64,000 nt of DNA from Erythrophleum ivorense. Taxonomy: Eukaryota; Streptophyta; Magnoliopsida; Fabales; Fabaceae. Location: assembly GCA_026724425.1 (NCBI GenBank), contig JAIUCV010000398.1:310001-374000 (forward strand), read 5' to 3'. Below, in pieces: positions 11,625 through 23,842 of this stretch (position 1 is its first letter; each line of letters opens with the position of its first letter). The notes below the pieces were generated by a model. That model was not told where the DNA came from. It ran no database searches and was given only the letters and a program-made list of their open reading frames with translations. The position numbers and the translations under genes are program-made.

Positions 11625-13010
11625 CTCTGTGTTGACTGGCTCACCTTGGCATTGTATAAACATTTTGGTGAATTCCTTTCTACGCACTAATTATTATAGC
11701 CATGAATTTATATAGATTCTGAACTATTAGCATGAGAGTAATTAGTACAATATAAGCTACATTCTCATCAATAATATTAATTGTTTAAAATTATGATTTA
11801 CATTTGAGAGAGGAGAAATGGCGTTGGCTTGTGGGGTCTGAGGTTGATGCTATTCATGCCGGATTTGCCTTTCGATAAGATCAATAGGGATGCAGAATTA
11901 CAGCTGTAGTTAAGCAATTCCGTTGAAATCCAAAAGTTAAAACATTATTTTATATATAGTCCATAAAGAACACGTAAACATGGTCAAAGATTAAAATTGT
12001 TTGTAATGACACCAATTCCTAATCCAATGACTACAAATGCAGCATCACTTTTCATATATATACAAATGAACCATCAGCCATCTACTTCTTCAGTCCAATC
12101 CCCTTCGCAACGAAACCTTTACAAAGTGAAGCACCAAGGTCTCTTGGGATATTTCTCAAAACGCACGTATAAAATAAAATCTATTTAGAACATTTATAAG
12201 GATAAATAAATAAAGCAGATAGAAAAATTAATACATAATCTTAAATACAAATAAAAGCAATAAAAAATAATTGTAATTAAGGGGGCTTCAAATAAACAGA
12301 AATTTTAAATAAAAAGATTCGTTATAAATGAAGAAATTATCAACATAAATACAATTAAAGTTTTTAATTATCATATAAATTCAAATGGATTAAATTAAAT
12401 ATAATTATAATTTAAACATGAAAATAATTGAAATTTTTTTTTGAAGCATCACTTGTTAGCATATGAATTAAAAGGTGAATTTCATTTAGTACAACGCACA
12501 AGGCATTGGTATACATATATATTTAAAATATCATAAATTGTGTTAAATTATGTATTCATAATTTGATATAAAAAATAATAAAAATGATAAAAGTGATGAA
12601 TTAAACATATTAATTTTAAACTATTACAACAATTCAAATATGATAAAATTTGATATCAAATTCAAAAGAGCTCATTATTGTTCAGAATAAATGAAATGTA
12701 CATATCAAGTGGAACTAGAAGTCCATCAAGTAATTGAAAGAGAACAATGACCAACAAAGACATGGAGGATATATTTAACTAATTTTAATACATTAATTGT
12801 GATAAGACAAATACGTCTATACATATGTAAATCATTAGAATAACTGGCACAATCAATGCTTATGATGATCAAGTCAAAAGCAAGGAGTTGAACAAAATAG
12901 CGTAGAAGGTTCATTTTCATACCATGAAGTTTGTAACTCAACCACTATATAGATGTTATAAACAAATATTAACTTAATGGAAAATAAAACCTTACAAGCA
13001 AAAAATTCTT
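11625..13010. other. AT-rich intergenic DNA
   Basis: No gene is visible. A start-like ATGGCGTTGGCTTG at 11818 is followed within eight codons by a stop, and no other frame continues it. The part after 12190 is extremely AT-rich. Confidence 0.45.
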
Positions 13011-13016
13011 AATTAC

Positions 13017-13365
13017 CTATTTTAAATTCTTGAACACCTCCTTGTATACTACATTGATTGTAGTGTTTGATACTTGTCCACTCTTATCACCTATCAAAAT
13101 TTTCATATCATTCTTACTTTTCACTCTTTATATTGCCACATACAATTAACCATGACTAAATACAAGTCTTTGAAGATACAATCCAATATAAGAAGGAAAT
13201 TGAACTTGACTTTTGTTAATAGTCAATGCAAATGAACTAGTTAAAGGACATTATCTCCTTTGCAACTTAAATGGCAATCTCAAACTAAATGAGGTGATTA
13301 TCATTCTAGATATATAAACCTTTTCACCGATACCATTCCTTGAAATAACCATAGTTGGGTGTTCT
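13017..13365 (-). pseudogene. Helitron Pif1-like helicase, decayed C-terminal end
   Basis: One minus-strand frame reads, with three stops, through blocks typical of the end of Helitron RepHel helicases: VISRNGIGEKVYISRM, then FALTINKSQ, then LVFSHG(stop)LYVAI(stop)RVKSK, and a tail with NVVYKEVFKNLK before the final stop at 13017. The helicase turns DNA over during rolling-circle transposition. The N-terminal Rep domain and most of the helicase are absent here, and I did not find the expected 3' hairpin and CTRR end. A host Pif1 gene is less likely because of the stops and isolation. Confidence 0.8.
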
Positions 13366-16300
13366 ATACAATATCTGGTATTTCAGCACTGGATTATATG
13401 AGGCAGTTAGTATTTTTATAATGAACTAGACCCTTATATTAGAGTAAACCAAATGAGGAAAAGGAATAGAAGCCCAAGTAAAGAAAAGAAATGGGCTAAA
13501 AAGTTGAGTTTTAGGCCCATAAAAGTAAATAGTAATAAGTCCGATAATACATCAGAGATAAATTAAAAAAAATTAATATTTAATAGGATAATAAGAGAGT
13601 TATTGAATAAGAGAATAAGATGTTTTCCATCTCAATATGGCTCAATAAGGTTAACAGAGTAATTAAGGTGGATAAAATTGGTCAAAACCCTAATGGCACA
13701 CAAAATGAGTAAACTAGTGGTAAAACCATAAGTAAATTATTTTGAACTATTCTAAACTATTACGGACCCAAAGAATGATTATATGAGTATAAAATATTCT
13801 AAAATATCCTATGCCTCAGAGTTATTTGAAAAGATTAAGTTTTTAGGCCAAAATCAGAATGAAATAAATGCAGTGGCAAAACTATAATTTTGACCAAAAT
13901 GGTACAACGAAAAATAAAAGTAAAGTGAGTTAAGGGTACTGCTCTCTCTATATAAGTTAAATGAGCTAACCAAAAGATTCAAGCAGCATAAAACAAGTCA
14001 AAAACATTGATGGCATGAAAAATAAGAAAACTAATACTGTAGTGCCATTTTGAGTAGTTTTACACCATTTTAAGCCCTTGTACCTAGAAAGGTTGGCCTA
14101 AGAGTTTTAAGACCTTGTAAAATAGATTATGGGTTGAAATTTGACAGAAAAAGTGAGCTCAAATGCGAAAAATTTAAAGTATAGAGAAGTATGGGTGAAA
14201 TGGGAATTTTTGAATTCTATAAAACCAATTTTTTTATTTTTTTTAAATGGTCCTTTGTCTTTTAACATTTATATTGCCTCTTTCTCTAATCTCTAGCCCT
14301 TCAAGCTTCTATTAATGGTGTCTGAATAGAGAGAAGAGAAAAGGAAAAGAGTAAGCCAAATGGGTAAGTAAACGCACTCTTTTCACTAAACCTCAATTAG
14401 AAAGATTACTCCCCTCTAGAGCTCTCCTTTTATGGTTTTAGCCTTTCAAATAGAGGAGTTTTAGTTGTTAGTTAGAGGGAGAAAGATGAGGAATCAAGAA
14501 ACAAATTAGTGGAAATGGAAGAGCTTCGAGAGAGAATCATTTTGAGGTAAGAATCAATTGGTAAAAAGTTTTAAATTTTGAACCGTAGAGCTTGAAGTGC
14601 CTCTTATAAAGAAAAAAAGGCTCTTTTCCATGTTTTCATGCATTTAGTGATAATATGGAGCATGTAGAATTAGAGTATGACATGAATTTAACGAGAAATT
14701 GGCAAGAGATTTAAGAAAATCCATTGTTGGTATATGGAATAATGCTCTCAACTACCCCTAGAAAACTTAGGGAAGATGAGTTAGTTTTTGAGTTCTATGA
14801 TATTTAGAGATTCTATTATGAATTATGGAGACATGAAAAAACATTAGTTTCAAGAAGTAAGCTAAATTGTGAAAGTAAAAAATTTAGGGTTCAAGTAAAA
14901 CCTTAGGTAGTTTAAGTAGTCTTGCATGGAATTGGTATATCATTTGATACTTCTAATGAGTTATATGAGAGTCTAATAAGCAATCTAAGAGATGAGAAAA
15001 AAGTCTAAGTGCCTAAAAGAGTGGTTTAGACATGAATTAAACACGATTTAGTATGAGTTTGATAAAAACTAGCTAATTTAAGACTATATGAGTTCTATAG
15101 GTTCTATAAGCTAGCACAAAATGGAAAATGTTATATGGTTGGTCTAGCAAGTGTAAAATAACCTATGAATGATGTGAAAAGTCATGAGATTAAAGTTAAA
15201 ATCAATGAAATGCAATATGGGCACCCAAGGTGCAAGATGGTAAGATAGAAGTTTAAGCAAATTAAACAAGTGGCATGCCTATATTTTGATGTAGGCCATA
15301 TTTTACATTAGAAACCAATTAGATGAGTTAGATGCTAGTTAAGAAACTTGCTCAAAAGAAGAAAATTGCATGAATAGCTAATATGGTGAGTTTGGAACCA
15401 CAAATAGCTAAAATAGATCCATAATGAGTCCAAAAATATATCTCTACCGATGGAGGCTTTAATGGACGAATTTGGGTATGAAACTTGGTAGATATTTAGA
15501 GGATATCCTAAAATTTCATATGAGACATAGTTTGTAATTTTTGAATTAGTGCAGAATATTTCTTGAATCTTCAAATGTACCCTAACAAAGTTATACTATA
15601 TCAGTTTTAGCCTCTAGATAGCCTTGATTTTTGGCTATTTTTAGAGACTAAATAATCTACTTCAAACCTAGAATTTTCATAGTTGCTCGAGCACATCAAT
15701 GGCTTTCCAAAAAATTCTAGTTTGCCCAATTTGAACATTTTTAGTCAAAGTTATGAATTTCCAAATTTAGCATTAAAAAATTATCTTATAAGAGGAACTG
15801 GCCATCATTTTCTAGTTTTTGGGGCGGCTAAATGAATTCAATTAAATATGATATTTTTATAATAGAAAATAAATATTATAAGCTTTCTAGAAAGGTATTA
15901 CTTGCCTAATTTGGAGACCCCTAGCCAAAGTTATATATTTTTAAATTTAGACCATAATATGTGATATATGGGACAACTGAGGGGCATATGAATAAATTAG
16001 CTTAGATATGCATTATTTACTTATTTTTCATGCTTAATATGATATTTTGGGCATGTTGAGATGGCTAGAGTGATCTTTGGGCAAGAAGAACAGGAAGTGG
16101 CACATTGAGCTAGTAAAGACCAAGTAAAAGAGACAAATGAAAAAGTTAAACTAAGTAAGAGGCAAAGTAAGAAGTTTAGCATCAACTCTCCATCTCCCAG
16201 GTGGCATCTCTACCTTTTGTTATGCATGCTTGTTGTCTTAAGTGTTTGGATACTTGTGTGCTATGACATGTTATATGATTCTATGCATGTATGTTGAGCT

Positions 16301-18820
16301 ATTTTAATAAGACATGCTTTGTCTAATATCTGTTATAGTATTGATAATGCCCAAAGAGGGAATTGAGTATAATAGCTCTTTCCTAAGTGAAGCTCAGTTA
16401 AGTTATGTTTTAAGAGTTGTAGCCATTAATTGATTGAGCAAGTATGTATATGCTAATCTTAGTATTTTATGAGTTATGTTGTATGTGCACTTGTGTTCTT
16501 TATGCTTTAGTGACTTGATGTATGCAATGAATGTTGAGTATGCTATTAAGATTCTTTCCAAAATCTCACTTCCTTCTCCATTCCCCATTAACCCATGCTA
16601 GGTGAAAAAAAAAAAAGCAAAGCACTAGAGGAAAGCAAAGATGCCTAGGAAAGCAGTTAGTTAGGGGAAGAGATTAGATTATGTTATTTAGTTTTGTAAC
16701 AATGTATTCATATTTATAAAAAGGAAATATCTAGTATGATTGTAATGTATTGTAAAATTAAGTGTACCTTTTCATTGTACAATATATAGTATATTTAGTA
16801 TTGAGTATGATATGAGTTATAAATAGATTTATATAATCTTGGGTGATTATTCTATTACACAAGAGTAAGTAAAGATTATTTGAGACTACCTTTGTAAGTG
16901 TTGACTCTGATCTAACTTACTCTCCTATGTATTAGAAAGGAAATGTTATCCTATCCAGTTCATCAGTTTTATAAAAGGAAAGAGGAATTTTCAAGTGTCT
17001 CCTATTATTAGTTTCTTTGATCAGTGATCCAATGAAATATTGAGCTTAATGGTACAAGATGGGAGTTAGTAAAGTTAGTTGTGACATTTTATGTTATGAT
17101 TGGAATTTTACTTTAGTGATTGAGATTTTATAACTCATCTCAATTGTGGACTAACTTTTTAGATAAAGAGTCTTCTAGTGGCAAGGGAAAGTAAGCAAAG
17201 CGTAGTTAGTAATGTATTAGCTTTTATTTTGACTTTAGTATCTTCTCTATTGCAAATGGATGATTATAATTGATAATGTTATTTATAAGTTTACTTTTGT
17301 ATAGCAGACCATGATGCATCTTGTCTTGCCAAGTGTAGGATCTTTTATGCCTTGAACAATTGCCATTGATGTCTAACTAGGAGTCTTTTTTATTCTTTCG
17401 TAGGATAATTTCTTTTGTGTAAATGATTCATTCATGGATTGGAAGGTCAAGTTACTAGTAGTTATATAATTTTGATGTTCTTTTTACTATAAGTATAGTT
17501 ATTATGGAATTTATAACTTGTAGTTGTGTATGAATGCTTTTACTTGTGTTATTGATATCTTTGTTGGGAGTTAAGAATGAATGGTAGCTCTAACTTTGAA
17601 TTTGGCTAAATTATTTTAGAAGTCACTAGATCAATTTTTAATAGAGAATGTTTTACTCCTTGGTGATATTAAGATTGATGGGTATTAGAGATTTGATTTT
17701 TGCTTTTAAGGTTGTTCCATAAAAAATCTTAGTAGTTTAACTTATTTGCAAAGTTCAATTTGCTAGTTTTAATGTAACCAATTAATTGGGTGCCAAGGAC
17801 CAGTTGGCTATGGGGCCTTTTTCCTTTGATGCTGTTGATACTATAAGTAACTAGTTGATTGCCCCACTAGTAAGTGCCTCTAATTTTGAACAAGGTTATT
17901 GATCCATTGCATTTGGTAAGGCAAATGAATTCAATTTTGCCTAAATTTTTTACAATATGTAGTTCACATCTTAAAATTTCCATAGACATTTAATTTGCAT
18001 GATTTGGAAATGTATAGTCTAAGTTATGAATTTTTAAAGTTAGTGCAAATTTTTTGGACAAGTTGTCATTTTGGGTTTCATGCACATCTAGCATGTTCTA
18101 CAAGTTAAATATGATAAAATAAGTATAAACAAAGTTTTTTATGATGAAAAAGAATAAAGGAAAAGAAAGAATCAAGTTTGGACCCCTATAGCTCCTTATA
18201 CCTTGTAAACTAGCTGATTTTGGTGTTGGGAAACTTATAAATGATGTAAACCTTGCTTGAATTACCATTTATTGTATGAATGTGTTAGTTATATGACAAA
18301 ACTTCTTGTGATGAATCATTGCTACATGACAAAAATAAGGATTAAAATTTGTTTATGGTGAGAAATGGCATTTTAGAGTTCATTGGGTACCATTTGGGAC
18401 CAAAATCTTGACTATTTGAACCATAAAATGTCCTTCTACTTTTTATAGCCTTCATGACTGAATTTGAGGCTAAAATTTGGTAGGCGATTAGAGAACATTT
18501 AGTGCTTTTTATAAAGCCAAAGATTATAACTTTTGGAGCTTTATAGAATATTTAGTGAATTTTTAAAATTGACCCTAAAAAGTTGTCAAGTGTAGTTAAT
18601 ACTAATCTAGTCTTGGATTTTGTACCTTTTGAGGGAACCAATGGATTCATTTAACTTAAAATTTTTACAATAAAAAGTTCACGTCATGAACTTTCTAAAG
18701 ACACCTAATTTGCGTTAATTGTAGCTCAGGTTATGAATTTTTGAAATTTGGATCCATTATATGTTCTATAACAAATTTGAGTATATGATCTTCTTTATGA
18801 GCTTAATCCTAATTAGTTGT
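13366..18820 (+). repeat. diverged LTR-like repeat block (family B, copy 1)
   Basis: This 5.4-kb block has no coding signal but shares pieces in the same order with 31514-35036, for example AGTATA(A/G)TAGCTCTTTC at about 16367 and 33372. Some internal segments recur, such as the GTTCAC...TTTCCATAGACA-like stretches near 17960 and 18680. Clean ends and target duplication were not found. It is probably old retrotransposon LTR material. Confidence 0.45.
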
Positions 18821-19163
18821 GCAAGAATTTGTAAGATAAAATGGTGAAAATTCAGGATTAAGAATTATATAGTCATTTAGTACTTTTGGTAATTGAAATT
18901 TCTGTTGCTAAAGGTTTGGTATCATTATTTTTGCCATAAATAAACGTATGTGTGTAAAAAGAATTTATAATAGGTGTAACACAAACTATATACCACCATG
19001 TAGATATAGACTTTAGGGATTTTAGGAACAAAAATACTCCAAAAGCATAAGGCAAATGCCCCCACACATCTTAAGAAGTTTCAACTTCAAAAAAAGGCTT
19101 AAAATTTGGAAAAAAGAGAAAAAAAAAGTGGAAGCCCCCTTGCTTAGGTTGGCACTTGAGCAC
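18821..19163 (+). repeat. repeat R, left copy (flanks solo LTR 1)
   Basis: This roughly 345-bp sequence recurs at 22061-22412 with scattered changes. Shared marks are AAACTATATACCAC, GACTTTAGGGATTTTA and the final CCTTGCTTAGGTTGG. The two copies abut the solo LTR on either side, which suggests it landed at the junction of a tandem pair. Confidence 0.75.
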
Positions 19164-22049
19164 TGTAACAACCAGGAAAAAGAAAGAAGAAGAAAAGAAA
19201 AGAAAAAAAAAGCTGAAAATTTTTGGAAGGTTGAAAATTTTCTAAGTCTGCTAACTACAGCCTAGCTATAGCGAATGTAGTTCGCTATAGCGAGAAATGG
19301 TATAGCTATAGCGAGAGTGCCTTCTAGCTATAGCTATAGCGAGAATGCTTCTAGCTATAGCGAGTTCGGGCACCCCATACAAAAACCAGGGCGTTTCTCA
19401 CCATAGCGTGCGCTGTAGCGAAAGCAAGGGTTTGAGACTGATTCGAGCTCGCCGTAGCGAGAGTTAGTCCGGAAAAGCGTGAAAAAAGAGAATTTGACCT
19501 ATTAAACCATCCCAACTCTTCCTTTCTTCTTCCAACTGACTTAAGCTCTCTCTAAGACAGAGAAAAGGGCGGAGGAGAGAGAGAGAGAAGCCTAGAGAAG
19601 GAAGGAAGAGCAAGAGAAAGGTAAGATTTACATGGTTTCTCTCCTTAGAATATTGTTCTTCTCTCCTTGCCATCTCTTTTTATGGTTTTGATTATTGAGA
19701 TAGTTAAGTTTTGAGCTTGGTTCAGAAGAGGGAGAGTGGAAAATTACTCTTGAGGGAGGTTAGAAGTCATGTAGCCCTCTCTTCCTTGTTTTCCCTTCTT
19801 AAGAGTTTGAGAGTTAAAAGAGGAAGGAGAGTTAGTAGGATTCTAGTGAGAGAAAGAAACCCCTAACTTTATATACTTAGTAGGGTTGCTAGAAAGAAAT
19901 CCCTAGCTTTATGAATAAAGTGTTAAGAGGATAATTCCATGTTTCTTGTGTGGCTAGGCCTAAGAGAAGCACTCCCATCTAGAGGTGATTGTGAAACCCA
20001 CAAGGGAGGAGACAAATTAAAAGGGAAGCTTGTGATTAGCTAATAAGGTAACTCTCTCCACCTTCTTTCATGCATAAGATGTGTGCTTACATTGTCTTGC
20101 TTGTGTGTATGTATGTCTTGAACCATGAAAAGTATGCTAGCATGATGATACTTCATGTATTTCAATGATATTTTATGTGATTTCTTGAGTTTGCTTGAGT
20201 ATGGAAAAGCCAATAACCCTCTAGCCATGGTGAGGATGAGTCAAAAACCCTCAAGTTGGTTGAGACAAAGTAAAGAGTCTCCCAAAAGTGAGGTTGACTC
20301 CCAAAGAGTAAGGGTTGAGTTTAAGAACCTCTTAGAGAATGGGTGAGACAAGTCTAAAATCCACAAGTGAGTGGGTGAGGCTAATCCATTTACTTGGCAA
20401 GCTTTTATATGTTATGTATGGCCGACTCACATGTTGAAAATGTTTCTTTTATATGTATGGCCAACTCAAAGGTTATAAATGCTCTTCTTATGATTCCATA
20501 TGTTAACATGCCCATGCATATATTGTGAGACTTGTTTGCATGCTTTGTGTGTATGATTGAATGAGAGATGAGTTATTGAGATTTTTTGAATCTCACTCCC
20601 CCTCTCCACCATCCCAACATGCTAGGTGGACCAAGTGAGGTAAGAGATGGGAGCCACCAAGCTTGAAGTTAGGGAATTCAATAAAGAAAGTGTAAAGAGC
20701 CATTTTGTCACTACTTTGTAATTAAGTTAAGGGATGTAAATTAATGATGTACATGATATAGCACCTACGAATACTTGTAAATGAATGCATTCAATGTATA
20801 TGTGTGAGAATTGAATTGATGGTGCATGATGTAGCAAGTTTTAGAATAAATGGCAAGTTCTTAGTATTGCTCACATGGGTGTATGTGTTGGTGTGGGAGA
20901 GTGAGTTTTGAAAATCTGGGTTGTTAGACACTTGAGTCATGCTTAATAGCCTATGTGGATGCATTCCCACGTGCTCATAGAGCTTTAGAGGTAGAAGAGG
21001 CAAATTTGAACCCATGAAGCCTCATTTAACACATAAAAATGGTCCTTTTGCCCATGATATCCAAGTCTGACCAAATGATCTCCTCTTGCCTTAAAATTTG
21101 GCATGTGACTAGATCTTGTCTAGATATTTTTGGAAAGCTAAAGATCAATTCATTTGTAGGTCTATAGAATTTTCTATGATTTTTCAAAGTTGGTATCAGA
21201 AATTCGGATTTCCATAAACACTGTTCATTGGGTCAGTTATGGAATTGTGTCATCTGAGGGGCAAACGTAGTCCAATGGCTACGAAATTTTATAGATAGAA
21301 ACTAGATGGTCACAGTGACTTGTAAGAACTAGAAGCACATCATTTGGAGGTCTAGAGAAGAAGATATATAATTTCGAAGTTTCAGCCCAGAATCAGTCAT
21401 CCTACCATACCCGAGGTACTGTTTCATCGGTTTCTGGGAGTTTGGCTTGATGAACTGATCTGGAGACATTTTTCCTCTCTATTTAGTATCCACATATTTC
21501 CATAGAGGTATCATTTGCATGCATTAGATTTTTTTGGAATTAGTTAGACATTTTTGAATTCCATATCAGTAAACTGTGACAGTATCAGGAACCCCTCCAA
21601 CCAGTCGATGATTTCGCATGTTAAGCACATTATATGTGAGATTTTAAGACTTATACATATTTTTAGTATGAATTAGACGTCCTAAGCTTTCCAAAATAAC
21701 TGAGATCACATGTTCTAAATTTTTCTGGATTTAGTTGTGAATTTCCAAACTTTGCCCAGAAATGAGGCCAAGTATGGCCGAGATTGAATATTCATGTCTC
21801 CTATCCCTTTTTGCTTTCCATGGGTTTAAAGCATGTTTTTGGGATTGAAATGAGTTATAATGATGCAATGAAATATGAGGATACATAGAATGAGCTCACT
21901 CGGTCCACGTGACACTAAAGTGAATTTTGACCATGCCACATCTTTAAGAAAATGCATAAATCAAATGAGGAAGATCCCACTTATTTCTTCCTAGATGTAT
22001 ATGAGCATGTAAGGCATGATGCAAGAGAGCTAGAGATGATGGTGTTACA
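19164..22049 (+). mobile_element. solo LTR 1, family A (2,886 bp)
   Basis: The ends are TGTAACAACC and GGTGTTACA, with the last seven bases the exact inverted repeat of the first seven. The 5-bp duplication AGCAC lies on both sides (19159-19163 and 22050-22054). Its body matches the two other family A copies over long stretches, including the palindrome cluster near its start, a purine-rich leader at about 19560-19625, and CTCCACCATCC(C/A)A(A/C)CATGC near 20607. No internal retroelement genes accompany it, so it is a solo LTR left by recombination between the two LTRs of a once complete element. Confidence 0.85.
19262..19460 (+). repeat. cluster of CTATAGCG palindromes in solo LTR 1
   Basis: About eight sites of the type (A/C)GCTATAGCGAG or CGCCGTAGCGAG lie within 200 bp, including the 12-bp perfect palindrome TCGCTATAGCGA at 19282-19293. 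The cluster begins about 100 bp inside the LTR. Confidence 0.85.
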
Positions 22050-22060
22050 AGCACCACTTG

Positions 22061-22412
22061 AGAATTTGTGAGATGAAATGGTTAAAATCCAAGATTAAGA
22101 ATTATAAAGTTATTTAGTGCTTTTGATAATTGAAATTTCCATTGCTAAAGGTTTAGTATCATTATTTTGCCATAAATGAACATATGTGTGTAAAGAGAAT
22201 TTATAATATGTTATAGTGTAACACAAACTATATACCACTTTGTAGATATAGACTTTAGGGATTTTAAGGGATAAAAATACTCCAAAAAGCATGTGGCACA
22301 TGGCCCCACCTATCATAAGATGTTTCAACTTCCAAAAAAAGGCTTAAAAGTTGGAAAAAAAAAAAAGAAAAAAAAAGTGGAAGGCCCCTTGCTTAGGTTG
22401 GTGCCTAAGCAC
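22061..22412 (+). repeat. repeat R, right copy
   Basis: This is the second copy of the sequence at 18821-19163. It starts a few bases after the right target duplication of solo LTR 1 and ends at GGTTGGTGCCTAAGCAC. Confidence 0.75.
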
Positions 22413-23842
22413 TACTCGTTCCTAAGGGCATTTTCCAACAATGGGTTGCCACTATTAAACTCCTCTTGATCTCTTTTTTTCTATTAGTATACTCACTTAA
22501 CCTAATGGAGATAAGGGCGAGCCATACTTTCTACCTCTGAGAGTGGAATTTCCACTTCATCTTTAACCTATAGGCTTAGAAAATTTTAAGATTTTCACTT
22601 TCAAGGGGCCAACTTCACAAAGCCATATCTTATTCATTTCTTATCCAAATTGAACAAACTATAGTCATTGGAAAGCTTTGTAGAAACATCTTTCCAATGA
22701 TATAAAAATTGTATAGAGTCATTACTAGAGAAGAGAGTTACAGGCCTTGAAAGTTGGCTATTTTGGCTATTTTTTTTAAATCATAGATTCAAACCCCCAA
22801 TTTTAAGCAATCATAACTTACTCATATTTCATCCAAATTAGACAAAATTGGTGACATTGAAAGGCATATTCAACAAGCTTTTAAACCATATATAGTTTGC
22901 ATCAAATCATTATTTGAAGTGAGAATGTCAGGCCTTGAAAGATGGTGGCTCTATCATGGTTTTTCCAAACCTTTATATTTCTCCCTAATGGCATATACAT
23001 TTTCTACCAAATTTTTGTTACAATATCCTCTATGTAACACTAGCTCTATTTCTTTAACTTAGTACTATCTTAAATAAATATTAATAAATTCACACATGCA
23101 AAAGCTTCTAAGTAAGTAATATAACATAATATTCTAATAAAATAATCCATATTTATTTATAAGAATTGCTATCTAATCGAATAATTATGATTAACAAATT
23201 AGTTCTCAAATATTTCTTAAGATTCTATTCATCAAACTCCAACTAAATATATACAAAATAATCCAAATATTTAATCCACATGAACTAATCCTGTAGTGTA
23301 ATAGCTAAAAATATTCTAATTAAAATATTATGAAACATAGATTTTCTCATACAACTAAGGATAACATAAACTCTCCATTACATCGATACTAACATAAAAC
23401 ATTCAACTAAAATACTCATTATGATGCTTCTCTTTTCTAGTATCCATTTTTTCTTTCTTGGAAGCACCAATTTAGAAAAGTGTAGATAAGATAAAAATTT
23501 TAATAGCTAGTGGAGTTCCAAAACATACATTTCCAGCCATAAAAAGAAAATTTTTCATGAATTATTTAATTCTAGCTAAACAAATGCATTTTTCATAACT
23601 TTTGCTATGTTAAACAACAAGCTTTTGTAACCATTTTTAGAAAATCAATTTAAGAAAACAAATCATTTTATCTTTATAAATTCATTTAGAATAAACATAA
23701 GGTTTAAAAAATTCATATGCTCAGTCAATACAATAGGCGAGAGTCTATAACTACCATGACCCTTGCTTCCTATAATTGGTACTTGCAATATAAGTTGACT
23801 GTACCCTCACTCATTCATCTTATACTGGAATCTATGACCTTA
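22413..23842. other. repeat-like non-coding DNA with an internal 189-bp duplication
   Basis: No gene is visible. Two adjacent copies of a unit begin at about 22623 and 22812, each running from CATA(T/A)CTTA(T/C)TCAT to CAGGCCTTGAAAG. TGTAACAC at 23033 resembles the ends of nearby LTRs, but no partner end with a matching target duplication was found. Confidence 0.45.
22623..23000 (+). repeat. 189-bp tandem duplication
   Basis: Both copies contain ATCCAAATT(G/A)(A/G)ACAAA and close with the phrase CAGGCCTTGAAAG(T/A)TGG. They are clearly diverged, so the duplication is old. Confidence 0.65.

Noticed and set aside
11818..11841. Start of a host gene (ATGGCGTTGGCTTG)
   Set aside because: A stop occurs at the eighth codon and no exon-like continuation follows.
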